Positions 49,843 to 58,889 of a stretch of DNA of 64,000 nucleotides are shown piece after piece; the first letter of the stretch is position 1; every line of letters starts with the position of its first letter. Source of the DNA: an uncultured Eisenbergiella sp. (GTDB taxonomy: Bacteria > Bacillota > Clostridia > Lachnospirales > Lachnospiraceae); assembly GCA_910585455.1 (NCBI GenBank), contig CAJUEL010000001.1:166246-230245 (forward strand), written 5' to 3'. The position numbers and the translations under genes are program-made. Below the pieces are notes generated by a model that was not told the DNA's origin, ran no database searches, and saw only the letters and a list, made by a program, of their open reading frames with translations.

Positions 49843-51753
49843 TTATTTTTTTGATTTCTGTTTTTCTTTCAAACGATTGATGATATAGCGTCCACCCGCT
49901 TCATCCGCTTTCTGCGGGTTATAAAAGCTCCTCTGCCTGATCTGCTCGATTGCGGCGTAATATTCCGGCGTATGGCCGATCAGATATTCCACAGTACGTC
50001 CAAATGTATCCAGCCTGTCCAGCTCCAGCGCCGCTCCGATTTCCGACCGCACCTGGATATCGAAAGGCACTACCCCCAGCTTCTCATAATTCGGATTCAT
50101 CACCTTCATAGGCGTATTGATGTACAATGTGGGCTTATTCGTCGCAAAGGAAAACTCATATCCGATATTCGACCAGTCCGTCACCACCAGATCAGCCGTA
50201 TAAACCGTCACATTAGAGGAAAAGTCCGTTTCTATCTGAAAATCATCATTCAGCTTTTCCTTCCAGCGTTCTATCAGGGCATTAACACGCCCCTCATACA
50301 GCCTCACGTACTGAGGATGGGGTCTTACAATCACACGGTATTCACCACCTGTAATCTGCTCCAAAAGAGTATCAATGCAGGTATCCAGAATGTTATCCTT
50401 CTGCCAGGAAGGACCGATTAAAATGGTCTTTTTCCTGTTTTCCGTTTTAGGCATCTCCTGATAATTTTTCCGCATATTATCCAGCAGACAGTAACCAACC
50501 TCCACCAGATTTCTTTCCTTTATGCCATATACCTTTTCTTCCTGCCGGTATTCCTCTACCTGATGCGGTCCCACACAGAAAATGGTATCAAAGTGAGCCA
50601 GGGCGCCTTCCCGCAGCATCAGGTTATTGCTGCTGATTCCATGCTCCGTATATATATACTCAATATCCTCCCGCAGATAGCTGCGTTTAATATGATAGGT
50701 TTCCAGATCCGGCATGGTCATGACAACAATATCAGCATCCATCTTCATCATCAGAGTGATCAGTCTTTTCTCTCCGATATAATAGGCTTTGATCCGGGGT
50801 TCCTCCTTCTTAAAAATCGCATCCTCCGGATCGCTGGTGATATAGTGAATGATTACGTTGGAATGCTTCAGCAAATACGTGATGATATCCTCAAAATATT
50901 TATAATATCCGCTGCCCTCTGAATAAAAAACCAGATGCTTATTCGCAACGGAAAAGAAACGTTTATAATCCGCCCTCTCCCTTTTCACATAAGGATCCCG
51001 GAAAAACCGGCTGTTTTTCTTTCCCAGCCCTTCCAGCTCTTTCAGTTCTTCTCTACTTTTCTCCAGTTCCTCATAATCGATATATTTTTTCGGATCTATC
51101 ATCCAGTTCAACGCTATCTGTAGCACAATCGTGAAAAGATTGCTCCAAATCCAGTAAAATCCGACTCCCAACGGCACAAATGCTCCCAAAACCAGAGAAA
51201 TTCCAACCGAAAGCAGTGTCATCCCGATCTGGTTTAATTTTCCCTGCTCCGCCTGTAACGGATTTAACCTGTTCTGAGCCACGCACAGCAACCATGCTGC
51301 CAACGCCGCTGCCACGGGCATTAATAGCGTCACTCCCCCCACCTGGGATGGAATCACGGTCAGGTTAAATCCCAGAAAATTCATAGCTTCCGCCGGAATC
51401 GCCGGTTTCGGATTTTTGATGACATCCACCAGACCCATCAAAAGAACCAGCTGTACCGCAAGTGGGATAATGCTCGCGAATGCATTGTATTTTTCCCGTT
51501 TGTATAAATCCGCTTGTTTTTCCGCTATTGTGTCCTTATCCCCAAAATAAGTCGCTTTGATATGATTAATTTCCGGCTGCAGCTTCACGATCTTCACACT
51601 GTTTTTCTGCACCCAGATGGACAGGGGGAGCAGAATGACCTTGGTGAACAGCGTAAAAAGAATAATTGCCAGGCCATAATTCTTTAACAGCCAATAGCAA
51701 AAATACATGAGATAGCCTAGAATTACACCCAGATAGTGATTTATTGTATCCAT
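49843..51753 (-). CDS. YidC/Oxa1 domain fused to a CDP-glycerol phosphotransferase-like domain
   Basis: The 636-residue protein joins two families. Residues ~1-225 match YidC/Oxa1: LAIILFTLFTKVILLPLSIW after the first helix, VKIVKLQPEINHIKATYF, IIPLAVQLVLLM and the later helices to about residue 218. Residues ~270-620 match TagF/TagB-type transferases: YTEHGISSNN at 368-377, ILIGPSWQKDN at 444-454, VIVRPHPQYV at 474-483 and VVTDWSNIGYEFSFA at 523-537. TagF enzymes move glycerol-phosphate from CDP-glycerol to polymers. Beside CDP-choline genes it may use another CDP-alcohol. The ATG at 51753 follows AAAGGGAAAT. A lone YidC role is unlikely because the transferase half is complete. Confidence 0.88.
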   Translation of the reverse strand: MDTINHYLGVILGYLMYFCYWLLKNYGLAIILFTLFTKVILLPLSIWVQKNSVKIVKLQPEINHIKATYFGDKDTIAEKQADLYKREKYNAFASIIPLAVQLVLLMGLVDVIKNPKPAIPAEAMNFLGFNLTVIPSQVGGVTLLMPVAAALAAWLLCVAQNRLNPLQAEQGKLNQIGMTLLSVGISLVLGAFVPLGVGFYWIWSNLFTIVLQIALNWMIDPKKYIDYEELEKSREELKELEGLGKKNSRFFRDPYVKRERADYKRFFSVANKHLVFYSEGSGYYKYFEDIITYLLKHSNVIIHYITSDPEDAIFKKEEPRIKAYYIGEKRLITLMMKMDADIVVMTMPDLETYHIKRSYLREDIEYIYTEHGISSNNLMLREGALAHFDTIFCVGPHQVEEYRQEEKVYGIKERNLVEVGYCLLDNMRKNYQEMPKTENRKKTILIGPSWQKDNILDTCIDTLLEQITGGEYRVIVRPHPQYVRLYEGRVNALIERWKEKLNDDFQIETDFSSNVTVYTADLVVTDWSNIGYEFSFATNKPTLYINTPMKVMNPNYEKLGVVPFDIQVRSEIGAALELDRLDTFGRTVEYLIGHTPEYYAAIEQIRQRSFYNPQKADEAGGRYIINRLKEKQKSKK

Positions 51754-51898
51754 ATATTTCCCTTTCAAATGTCACATTGTGCCACATGGATATGCAGTCT
51801 ATACTCGTTTTATAGTTTTTACATTTAATATAATAATCATTCTGCTCAATATTGCAAGCATATTTTTCTATTTTCTTAAAATATATTGCTATTTTAAA

Positions 51899-51933
51899 TC
51901 AAAAAAGCCCTGCATGGATTACCATACAGAGCT
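51899..51933 (-). terminator. Intrinsic terminator after the first sulfatase-like gene
   Basis: On the minus strand a 12-bp stem (AGCTCTGTATGG with CCATGCAGGGCT, two G-T pairs) has loop TAAT and is followed by TTTTTT. It ends transcripts of the gene at 51989-53476. The YidC-fusion gene therefore needs its own promoter in 51754-51900, where TTGCAA and TATTAT can be placed 16 nt apart. Confidence 0.9.
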
Positions 51934-51988
51934 ATCAACATTGTTTCTTTCACACTTATACTATTTTTATATCAAATCATTTCACAAT

Positions 51989-53476
51989 TTACTGCACCCC
52001 ATCAACCTTTCTCCAATGATACACATACTCTTCTGGTTCCGGAAGCAACTCATAATCATATCCAAACATAACATTCAGAACAGTTCGCCAGGTATTAATC
52101 CCAGACAATCCTTCAATATCTGCAGAGCGATCCAAGTCTCCCCAGTATACACAATTCAATATGTTTTTCATATAGGAGCTTTCTACCTCTGCATCATACT
52201 CCTGTTCCTCATACAAATGCATGCAATGCTTTGCATACCTCACCCCATGATCAGACTGCATGACAATAACAGAACCAGGATCATTTTCCAAAATCAACTC
52301 TATCGTTTCTTCTATCCAACTATTTAAAAACTTCAGCTGTTCAATATAAAGACTTTTATCCTCCCAATTCAAGGCATCTTCTTCATTCATCCTGTTACCA
52401 CCACTATCAAACACAAATCCGGCATGTGGGCATTGCAAATAGCAAATTGAAAGCGTGGGATGCCCCGCAGTCTCCTGCCATATATACTTCATATCATTTA
52501 ACGCAGATAATAATGCCTCTGCATAAATACTTACGGAGGATTGCTCTGGTATCAACCTAAGAATCACATTATAAACCAGACTCTGGTTCAGAATGTAGTC
52601 TGAAATGGTATCCATCCTGTCATTTCCGCTATATTTTGAAATGACATTTACTTCCGCAGTTTCAAGCGCATCCCTGTGATTTACCAGATTAATCCGATAT
52701 CCCATATTATGGAAAAGCTGATATAACACCGGATTTTCCGTATACTGCATGTTATATTCACTGGCGCCATCTATTTCTGTCACATAATTTAAATTCAAAA
52801 TATTCGGCAATGTGTCCACCGTATTAATGGACTCCATATTATAGCTGTTCCTCGAACATTGAAATCCCATCTCCTCCAGAAAATTCATAAATTTCTCGTT
52901 TTCAAATTCATAATAATGCTCCAAGCTCAATGGTCCACCATACTCATCAAAAACAAAGTAATACACATTAGCCGACTCACTATTTTGCGTAGAAAAATCC
53001 GATGATTCCGGTAAAATTTTCTGATTAAAGGTTGTCTTTTTTATAATGTCCGGGATTGCCATCGCCCCATTGAGCAGAATCAAAGCGCCACATACACACA
53101 CAATAATAGCACAGGGAACCAAAGCATCCCCCTTGCTCTTTTTTAAATATATGAAAAGCAGTGTGTAACACACCAGATATACAACCAGCATATACCCGCC
53201 CTTAAAAACAGGGTTGATTTTCAATAAAAATGTATTAACCATATTAAAATTCATAAACATGAGCATAAACAAACATGTAAACAGAGCCGCTTTTTCCGCA
53301 TTTCTTAAAAAGAGATATCCTCCCAATGTTACCAATGCAGAAACTCCAAGAAATATGCAGAACGGCAGCATAACCTCGTGGAAATCACCTTCTCCCACAT
53401 TTTGAAAATAAATAAATAGACAAGGGTATGCACATGTCAATATTATGGATGCTGTCACAATTAATTTTTTCTTCAT
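51989..53476 (-). CDS. Membrane-bound alkaline-phosphatase-superfamily enzyme (sulfatase-like)
   Basis: The 495-residue protein has five or six N-terminal helices to about residue 155, then an extracellular domain. YYFVFDEYGGPLS near 172 carries the first acidic pair, and VIVMQSDHGVRY near 400 has the SDHG metal motif of sulfatase, LTA-synthase and phosphoethanolamine-transferase enzymes. These transfer phosphoglycerol, phosphoethanolamine or sulfate groups outside the cell. The expected Thr/Ser nucleophile is not clear to me. The domain lies between the phosphocholine genes and another such enzyme, so a phosphoryl transfer onto a polymer is possible. It ends 56 nt before a strong terminator. 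Confidence 0.75.
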   Translation of the reverse strand: MKKKLIVTASIILTCAYPCLFIYFQNVGEGDFHEVMLPFCIFLGVSALVTLGGYLFLRNAEKAALFTCLFMLMFMNFNMVNTFLLKINPVFKGGYMLVVYLVCYTLLFIYLKKSKGDALVPCAIIVCVCGALILLNGAMAIPDIIKKTTFNQKILPESSDFSTQNSESANVYYFVFDEYGGPLSLEHYYEFENEKFMNFLEEMGFQCSRNSYNMESINTVDTLPNILNLNYVTEIDGASEYNMQYTENPVLYQLFHNMGYRINLVNHRDALETAEVNVISKYSGNDRMDTISDYILNQSLVYNVILRLIPEQSSVSIYAEALLSALNDMKYIWQETAGHPTLSICYLQCPHAGFVFDSGGNRMNEEDALNWEDKSLYIEQLKFLNSWIEETIELILENDPGSVIVMQSDHGVRYAKHCMHLYEEQEYDAEVESSYMKNILNCVYWGDLDRSADIEGLSGINTWRTVLNVMFGYDYELLPEPEEYVYHWRKVDGVQ

Positions 53477-53510
53477 TGTTTCTTTACTCTTTCAATACAA
53501 ATTACCCTGC

Positions 53511-55187
53511 TTAATTTTCAGGAACACCCGTCATCAGCTTCCCTTCATGGTCATATTCTATTCCGGTAGCCACATAGTTTTCCGTTTTGTTATCCTCGCT
53601 ATCCACCTCATATTCAATCAGTTTCCAACGTGCATTTCCCAAACCGTCTTCATAATAACCGCTTGCCATATAATACAGCCGCTCCCTTACCTCATTTTCC
53701 TGAATTTCAAAAACGCTCCTTCCATATATCTCATGCGCAATTCCGGCCAACTCCAGAACCGTTGCCATATAATCTGTATGAGATACCGGTACACTACTTT
53801 CCTGCAATCCCCCCTTGGAATTTGCCTGTTTTACCAGAAAACATGGGCTCGTTGGATATCCTTGATGGTCACCGTGATCTGCCATAATAATAATGGAAGA
53901 AGAATCAAAAACATCTGCATCCCTCATTTGCTCCATATACCGCCCAATCAATCGAAAGGCCCCCTTTGTGCAGGTAATCAGATCAGTATCTTCTACAACC
54001 CTTTCCCCATATTCATCGTTCGAATGCGGTGCATGGGAACCGCTGATATGTATAAACTTGTATTGTGGCTTTTCCATAGTAACCTGCAATTTTTCTCGTT
54101 CCATCGCATCCCGGAGCGTCAAATTATAACATGTCCAGCAATTGTATTCCGACTCCAGTTTTTTTCGTTCTTCAAATTCATATCCTTTCAGCCATACCAC
54201 AGGTTTCATTATATCCGGCGCATATTTGCATGCAACAAACTGATATAATGCCACTAAAAATTTCTTCTTATCCGTAATTTTAAAATCCGCTTTTACATAA
54301 TTATTCGCATTTTCCTTCATTCGTTCCGGTGCCAAATCATTATCCGTGTATAAGCCAAATTCGTATCCTCTGTCCTGTAGTTCGTCCCAATAAATACGCT
54401 TATCCGCACAGATTTCATTCACTTCTTCAGATGGATCGCCGCTCCGCAACCAGGTTCCGGAAAATAAATACGGGATTGCCCATCTTGTCTTTGCATAACA
54501 TGCAGACATATTACTATAATAAACAAATCCATCCAGACTTTGCGCAATATCCGGAGCTTCCGTAAGCATCTGTTCCAAAAACTCCTCATCCGTCATATCC
54601 ACCAAAAATACCAAAATGTCCCCATTTCCTGACAAACTCAGTAAATTTTTTTCCGTCGCATATCCATTTGGGTTCTTCTTATTTTCGCGTATACACGGTA
54701 TAAGAAGCAGGACAAGACTGAAAAGCAGCATGGCGCTGATAAAAGCAGCCACTCCCTCCAAAATCTGCCGGATTCTTTCACCCTTACTCAGACACACTAT
54801 AATGCAAATTCCAATGCAAATCAGCCACAACAATCCGTCCACCAGAAATTCAGCCTGATATTCATTCCATGCAATCGCATGCCCATCCATTTCTCCAAAT
54901 TCTAACACACCAAAGGTTCCCTGCATCCAGGCAGCAAAACCGATCCCACTCACAATTCCCTCATAGATACAACGCAATCTTCCAGGCAAAAGTAATCCCA
55001 CGGTGATACATCCTATCAAAAGAACAACACTGCAGAACACTGGCATGTACCAAAAATCACCTATGGTATACCATAAATCATTCCTGTTAACCGCATATAG
55101 TTCAAAGGGCGCATAAAGTCCAATTACCACTGACAAAAGTAAAGCTGATAAAAGCAGCCTTCTGTTTTGTATTATCCACTTTTTCAT
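53511..55187 (-). CDS. Membrane-bound sulfatase/LTA-synthase-superfamily protein
   Basis: The 558-residue protein has four or five N-terminal helices to about residue 165, then an extracellular domain. DILVFLVDMTDEEFL near 185, YAKTRWAIPYLFSGTW (possible Thr nucleophile region) near 235, HISGSHAPHSNDEYG near 375 and IIIMADHGDHQG near 430 match the alkaline phosphatase superfamily as seen in phosphoglycerol and phosphoethanolamine transferases. The ATG at 55187 has GGGAGAGA upstream. It starts 34 nt before the related gene at 51989-53476, so the two form an operon. They differ too much to be a recent duplication. Substrate unknown. Confidence 0.8.
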   Translation of the reverse strand: MKKWIIQNRRLLLSALLLSVVIGLYAPFELYAVNRNDLWYTIGDFWYMPVFCSVVLLIGCITVGLLLPGRLRCIYEGIVSGIGFAAWMQGTFGVLEFGEMDGHAIAWNEYQAEFLVDGLLWLICIGICIIVCLSKGERIRQILEGVAAFISAMLLFSLVLLLIPCIRENKKNPNGYATEKNLLSLSGNGDILVFLVDMTDEEFLEQMLTEAPDIAQSLDGFVYYSNMSACYAKTRWAIPYLFSGTWLRSGDPSEEVNEICADKRIYWDELQDRGYEFGLYTDNDLAPERMKENANNYVKADFKITDKKKFLVALYQFVACKYAPDIMKPVVWLKGYEFEERKKLESEYNCWTCYNLTLRDAMEREKLQVTMEKPQYKFIHISGSHAPHSNDEYGERVVEDTDLITCTKGAFRLIGRYMEQMRDADVFDSSSIIIMADHGDHQGYPTSPCFLVKQANSKGGLQESSVPVSHTDYMATVLELAGIAHEIYGRSVFEIQENEVRERLYYMASGYYEDGLGNARWKLIEYEVDSEDNKTENYVATGIEYDHEGKLMTGVPEN

Positions 55188-55311
55188 ATAATCTCTCCCT
55201 TCAATTAACCACAGAAATGATTAAAAATCCACTGCAGCCTTCCATGCAAAGTTCCATCTTCATAAAAACTATCAATTTCAAAATTATCAAAGAATTCTTT
55301 TTCTTTATGGA

Positions 55312-55340
55312 AATATACCACAAAAAAATCAGAATGAAAA
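55312..55340 (-). promoter_or_regulatory. Promoter for the sulfatase-like operon
   Basis: On the minus strand TTTTCA (55335-55340) and TATATT (55312-55317) are 17 nt apart, with a TGG just before the -10. A very similar pair occurs at 57022-57050. The -10 is about 125 nt upstream of the start at 55187. Confidence 0.55.
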
Positions 55341-55489
55341 GAAAATTTTATCATCAGAATCGAAAAAGCGTATTTCTGTGCACAATTGCACTTTTCTGGG
55401 GAAAAACATTATATGTCCTTCTGACATAATCAGGGTATTCAATATATTGAAGACCATGAAAAGCGCATTACATAAAAAAACTGACCCAT

Positions 55490-55521
55490 AAAAAACAGAT
55501 ACCGGCCTGGATAGCCGGTAT
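55490..55521 (-). terminator. Intrinsic terminator of the GT-C-like gene
   Basis: On the minus strand the stem ATACCGGC / GCCGGTAT has a 7-nt loop and is followed by CTGTTTTTT. It lies about 40 nt after the stop at 55563. Confidence 0.9.
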
Positions 55522-55562
55522 AAGCAATGAAAACTTTTCATATGAACTTCGTATTCGAAATC

Positions 55563-56957
55563 TTACCCATACACCAGGATATGGCGAATTATCTGAACTG
55601 CATTTAGAACAATCCCCATTCCTGACACAGCAATGAGAAAAATATAAACTCCTCTGTTCTTTTTTATTTTTTCACATATCGCATCCCATACACAAAGAAT
55701 CACCAGAATCATTGCCATATACAAATAAATCACTGTTCTCAGCATAGACGCGACCACCGTAGGCGTAAAACCCAGTACAAGCTCCGGCGCGCAGCCGATT
55801 CCCAGTAACAATATGCAGTGCCAGCGCCTGATCTTCTCCGGGAAGCTCCAACATATAGCGCAGCACGCTGATCCCAGCCAAACCATAAGAGAAAATAATA
55901 ACGCTATTTGCTCCAGCGTATCCGCTCCCCCTAATAACGGCAACGGTGCCTGATAGGTCATCACATTTTTCCCTGCAAAATAGCTGATAAAATAACAGGT
56001 GCTCCAGATACAGTCAATAACTGCGGGAAGTAATGCAACTGCCCTTTTATACCACTTCTTTGTACTGCAACATGTACCCATGAAGCAGCAGCAGGAAAAC
56101 AAAAAGAATACAGCGCTCGGAATGGACACAAAATGCAGGAAAGCCGTCACCATTCCCATCCTGATCTTATCTGTTACGGACAGCTGAAAATACTCTGGCA
56201 TCCAGTTTTCGGTATCGCTTAAAATCCGCTGCCTGTTTCCCGGACAGCAGGCAATATAAACCAGCAATCCAATCACAATGCATAAGGAAAGAAGCAACAC
56301 AGGTGATATCCTTTTTTGCCCATTCCTCCAATATAAAATCATTGCTGCTGCCAACACCAAAAACAGAATTGCCGCCATAAGCTCATGACTGGCACTGTAG
56401 AGCACCGCTAAAAACATACTGACCGTCTCTACTGTGGACAAGCTTTTCTGATACTTCACCACCTTCACAGCCCTGTTTATCACATACAGTCCCAATGCAA
56501 CCACCCATAAATAGTTTGTCGTGGTTGCCATCCATCCTGCACTCGCCATGGATGAAAAAGGAAATGCGCACAGCAACAGGGCAACTGCCCCTTTTCTTTC
56601 TTTTCTACAAATATCCAGCGCAAACTCCGCAAAACAGTCCAATTGCAGGAAGAGCAGAACAATCATAAAAATATCGGTGATCTTCCAGATCATATCCGGC
56701 AATGCCGCAATCACTGAAAGGCAAATCTCAATGAAAATTCTCGATGAGCCCATAGTATATCTATACCGGGTATATTCGACTAAATTATAATGAAATTTTT
56801 CCAATGCCTTACTATAAACCGCGTCGTCCCAGTAATCAGGCCGAATAAAAAAATGAAATGCCGTGAAAAAACAGATGATGAATATCATATATCTGTTTTC
56901 TTCTAAAAACTTCTTTGCCACTGCCGATATTGTTCGTCTTTGATTTGTATGTTCCAT
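55563..56957 (-). CDS. Polytopic membrane protein, GT-C-like (DUF6056-like)
   Basis: The 464-residue protein has about ten predicted helices. After the first helix comes FFIRPDYWDDAVYSKALEKF, an acidic loop of GT-C type, and MGSSRIFIEICLSVIAALPD follows. A segment near residues 140-150 (WMATTTNYLWVVALGLYVIN) resembles the aromatic WxNxxxYxxP region of the protein at 28229. I place it in the same broad group of unknown membrane glycosyltransferases. The ATG at 56957 has AGGGGG 7 nt upstream. It has its own terminator and promoter, so it is probably a single-gene unit. Confidence 0.7.
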   Translation of the reverse strand: MEHTNQRRTISAVAKKFLEENRYMIFIICFFTAFHFFIRPDYWDDAVYSKALEKFHYNLVEYTRYRYTMGSSRIFIEICLSVIAALPDMIWKITDIFMIVLLFLQLDCFAEFALDICRKERKGAVALLLCAFPFSSMASAGWMATTTNYLWVVALGLYVINRAVKVVKYQKSLSTVETVSMFLAVLYSASHELMAAILFLVLAAAMILYWRNGQKRISPVLLLSLCIVIGLLVYIACCPGNRQRILSDTENWMPEYFQLSVTDKIRMGMVTAFLHFVSIPSAVFFLFSCCCFMGTCCSTKKWYKRAVALLPAVIDCIWSTCYFISYFAGKNVMTYQAPLPLLGGADTLEQIALLFSLMVWLGSACCAICWSFPEKIRRWHCILLLGIGCAPELVLGFTPTVVASMLRTVIYLYMAMILVILCVWDAICEKIKKNRGVYIFLIAVSGMGIVLNAVQIIRHILVYG

Positions 56958-57413
56958 TCCAGCGCCCCCTGTTTTCAAGCATACCTGATATATTCACCAT
57001 AATCTCTTCTTCTATTCTAGAAATATACCATAAGACCGACGGAATGAAAAGGAAATTCCCTCATCAATATAAAAATATTCGTAGCATTTTTCAGGCATAA
57101 CGTTTTTTTGCTCTTCCCGCTTCCACAAATCGTAAGTATATAAATCCTTGCTATCACTTACATACACAGCCCGTCCTCGGTATTGGTGATAAAGTCACGG
57201 ATTTTTCTCTTTAAAATTGTCCCCTTCGTACGTTCCCGCCACATATCTACTCTCTGCTTATTGGCTAAACGACAACTATTTTCAATCCTGGCCAACCCCC
57301 CGGAAGATGAACGCATTCACCTTCCGGCTATATCGTTAAATACCATTATATGTAATTCAGGAAACAATACTTTAAGCACTGCTGTACGATTGCAGCAAAA
57401 ATAGCATACTCTT
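56958..57413. other. Gap holding a promoter; no gene seen
   Basis: This 456-bp gap separates the GT-C-like gene from the SGNH gene. It has a promoter-like pair at 57022-57050 that would serve the gene at 55563. The rest (57060-57413) has only short frames without binding sites. I see nothing else there. Confidence 0.6.
57022..57050 (-). promoter_or_regulatory. Promoter for the GT-C-like gene at 55563
   Basis: On the minus strand TTTTCA (57045-57050) and TATATT (57022-57027) are 17 nt apart, with TGG before the -10, about 65 nt upstream of the ATG at 56957. Same layout as 55312-55340. Confidence 0.55.
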
Positions 57414-58889
57414 TCACCTGCTCGCTAAATTTTCTTCTATTGATGTATCAAAACAAACAGAATCCAGCACTTTCTTCTTTTCATTATGATACACAACAAT
57501 ATTCAATCCATTTCTCTGCACAGAGCACTCTTTTCCCCCTATGACAATGGAACCGCTTCCACTGATATCATATGTCTCCAGCCCATTCCGAAGAGAACCG
57601 CTGCAAACCTTTTTCTCATATCCAATATACTCCTCTACCTGTCCTTCTGAAATGACCGCATAATAACAGTAGAAATCCTCTTTTGCCATATCCCCCTGCA
57701 ATTCGACCTTAAGCCCTGTTTCCCGCAGCTTTTGCACAGTTGCATCCCTTAATCCAACAGCATAATTGCCCTGCGCAGAAATAAAGACACTATATCTGTC
57801 ATCTTGCAATGCTTCTATATATGTATCCAGATCCGTTATGTGAATTAATTCGCAGTCCTTTCGGACATTCTTATAGGAATCTTTCGTTTTCTCCCACTGT
57901 TCGTCAATTTTACCACCTATCGCATATTGATCATTCAGAATGCTCCCCAGACAGGCCGTCAGCTTTTCCGCTCCCCACACATTTGCATGCACACAATCAT
58001 AACTGTCTGCCGGGAAATCAAAGCCGGACACTTCATATAGTCCCTCTTCATTAAAGTCGTAAAATACCACCTCATGCTTTTGCGCATAATCCTGCAGTGC
58101 ATAAAATCTGCCCTCATCGGCATTGGCCAATGGCGCGTTTATCAGGATAAGTGAAATGCCTTCCTGTTCACATAACTTACATATTTTATCCATATACGCT
58201 TCCAGCAATCCCGGCATTGCTGCATCTTCGCCGACCTTTTCATCTTCATACGAAGTATAAGCATCGTAGCCACACTTTTCCTGCAATGGCGCGTATCCTT
58301 TCAACCCATAGCCATCCGCCATCCCGGACAAAGTAAAATCATTTTCTGACAACTCTCCCCATCGCTCATGATATCGAATATTGGGAAAAAAATAACTGCT
58401 GATAGACTGTTCCGGATCCAACTCACAAATTGTCCGGATGGCTTCCAGTTTTACGGAAGACCACCTCATATAATCCAGCGCCCTCCTGATGCTGATTTCA
58501 GATGTATTCAGAATCGAATCGTTGACCTGGAAGAAATAATAGCAATCTAAAACAAGCACTTTGGGCGATTGATAACGAAGTGCCTCTTTCATCCAGAAAT
58601 AGGATACAATCGGGCTCTGCTTTTCACTCGCCAGATTATAACTGCATATACCATACCGATCATACAGTTCCTGTGGAACATAAGCGGTCGCCGCAAGACT
58701 GCTTCCTAAAAATAATACATCTATCGTATCTTTTTTCATATCATAAAAATCAATATATGCCAGGGTCGTAGGCAACATCTCATCATAGCACAGCTTGGGG
58801 ATAATAACCTGATACGTAACCCTCAGGCATACACACAAAATACAAAGAAAAACGATTACTTTACCGACAAATCTCCGGAATTTCTGCAT
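57414..58889 (-). CDS. SGNH-like MBOAT partner with a C-terminal ILEI-like domain (pair 3)
   Basis: The 491-residue protein has a signal-anchor helix at about 8-28, then VLFLGSSLAATAY (block I Ser) near 60 and DCVHANVWGAEKLT (Asp-x-x-His) near 300, as in DltD/PatB-like proteins. Residues ~350-483 look like a separate beta domain. SVFISAQGNYAVGLRD and the ending NGLNIVVYHN...DSVCFDT closely resemble the ILEI (FAM3/GG) domain known from animal cytokine-like proteins and some bacteria. The ATG at 58889 directly follows the MBOAT stop, with GGAGGG inside the MBOAT end. The ILEI call is by memory of the motif and needs a profile search. It may bind sugar. Confidence 0.78.
   Translation of the reverse strand: MQKFRRFVGKVIVFLCILCVCLRVTYQVIIPKLCYDEMLPTTLAYIDFYDMKKDTIDVLFLGSSLAATAYVPQELYDRYGICSYNLASEKQSPIVSYFWMKEALRYQSPKVLVLDCYYFFQVNDSILNTSEISIRRALDYMRWSSVKLEAIRTICELDPEQSISSYFFPNIRYHERWGELSENDFTLSGMADGYGLKGYAPLQEKCGYDAYTSYEDEKVGEDAAMPGLLEAYMDKICKLCEQEGISLILINAPLANADEGRFYALQDYAQKHEVVFYDFNEEGLYEVSGFDFPADSYDCVHANVWGAEKLTACLGSILNDQYAIGGKIDEQWEKTKDSYKNVRKDCELIHITDLDTYIEALQDDRYSVFISAQGNYAVGLRDATVQKLRETGLKVELQGDMAKEDFYCYYAVISEGQVEEYIGYEKKVCSGSLRNGLETYDISGSGSIVIGGKECSVQRNGLNIVVYHNEKKKVLDSVCFDTSIEENLASR

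Larger units (their letters stand above)
55188..55562. other. Gap with a terminator and a promoter
   Basis: This 375-bp gap has no convincing gene. Its right half holds the terminator of the gene at 55563 (55490-55521), and its left half holds a promoter-like pair (55312-55340). About 60 bp around that promoter resemble the gap at 56958-57413. Confidence 0.6.
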
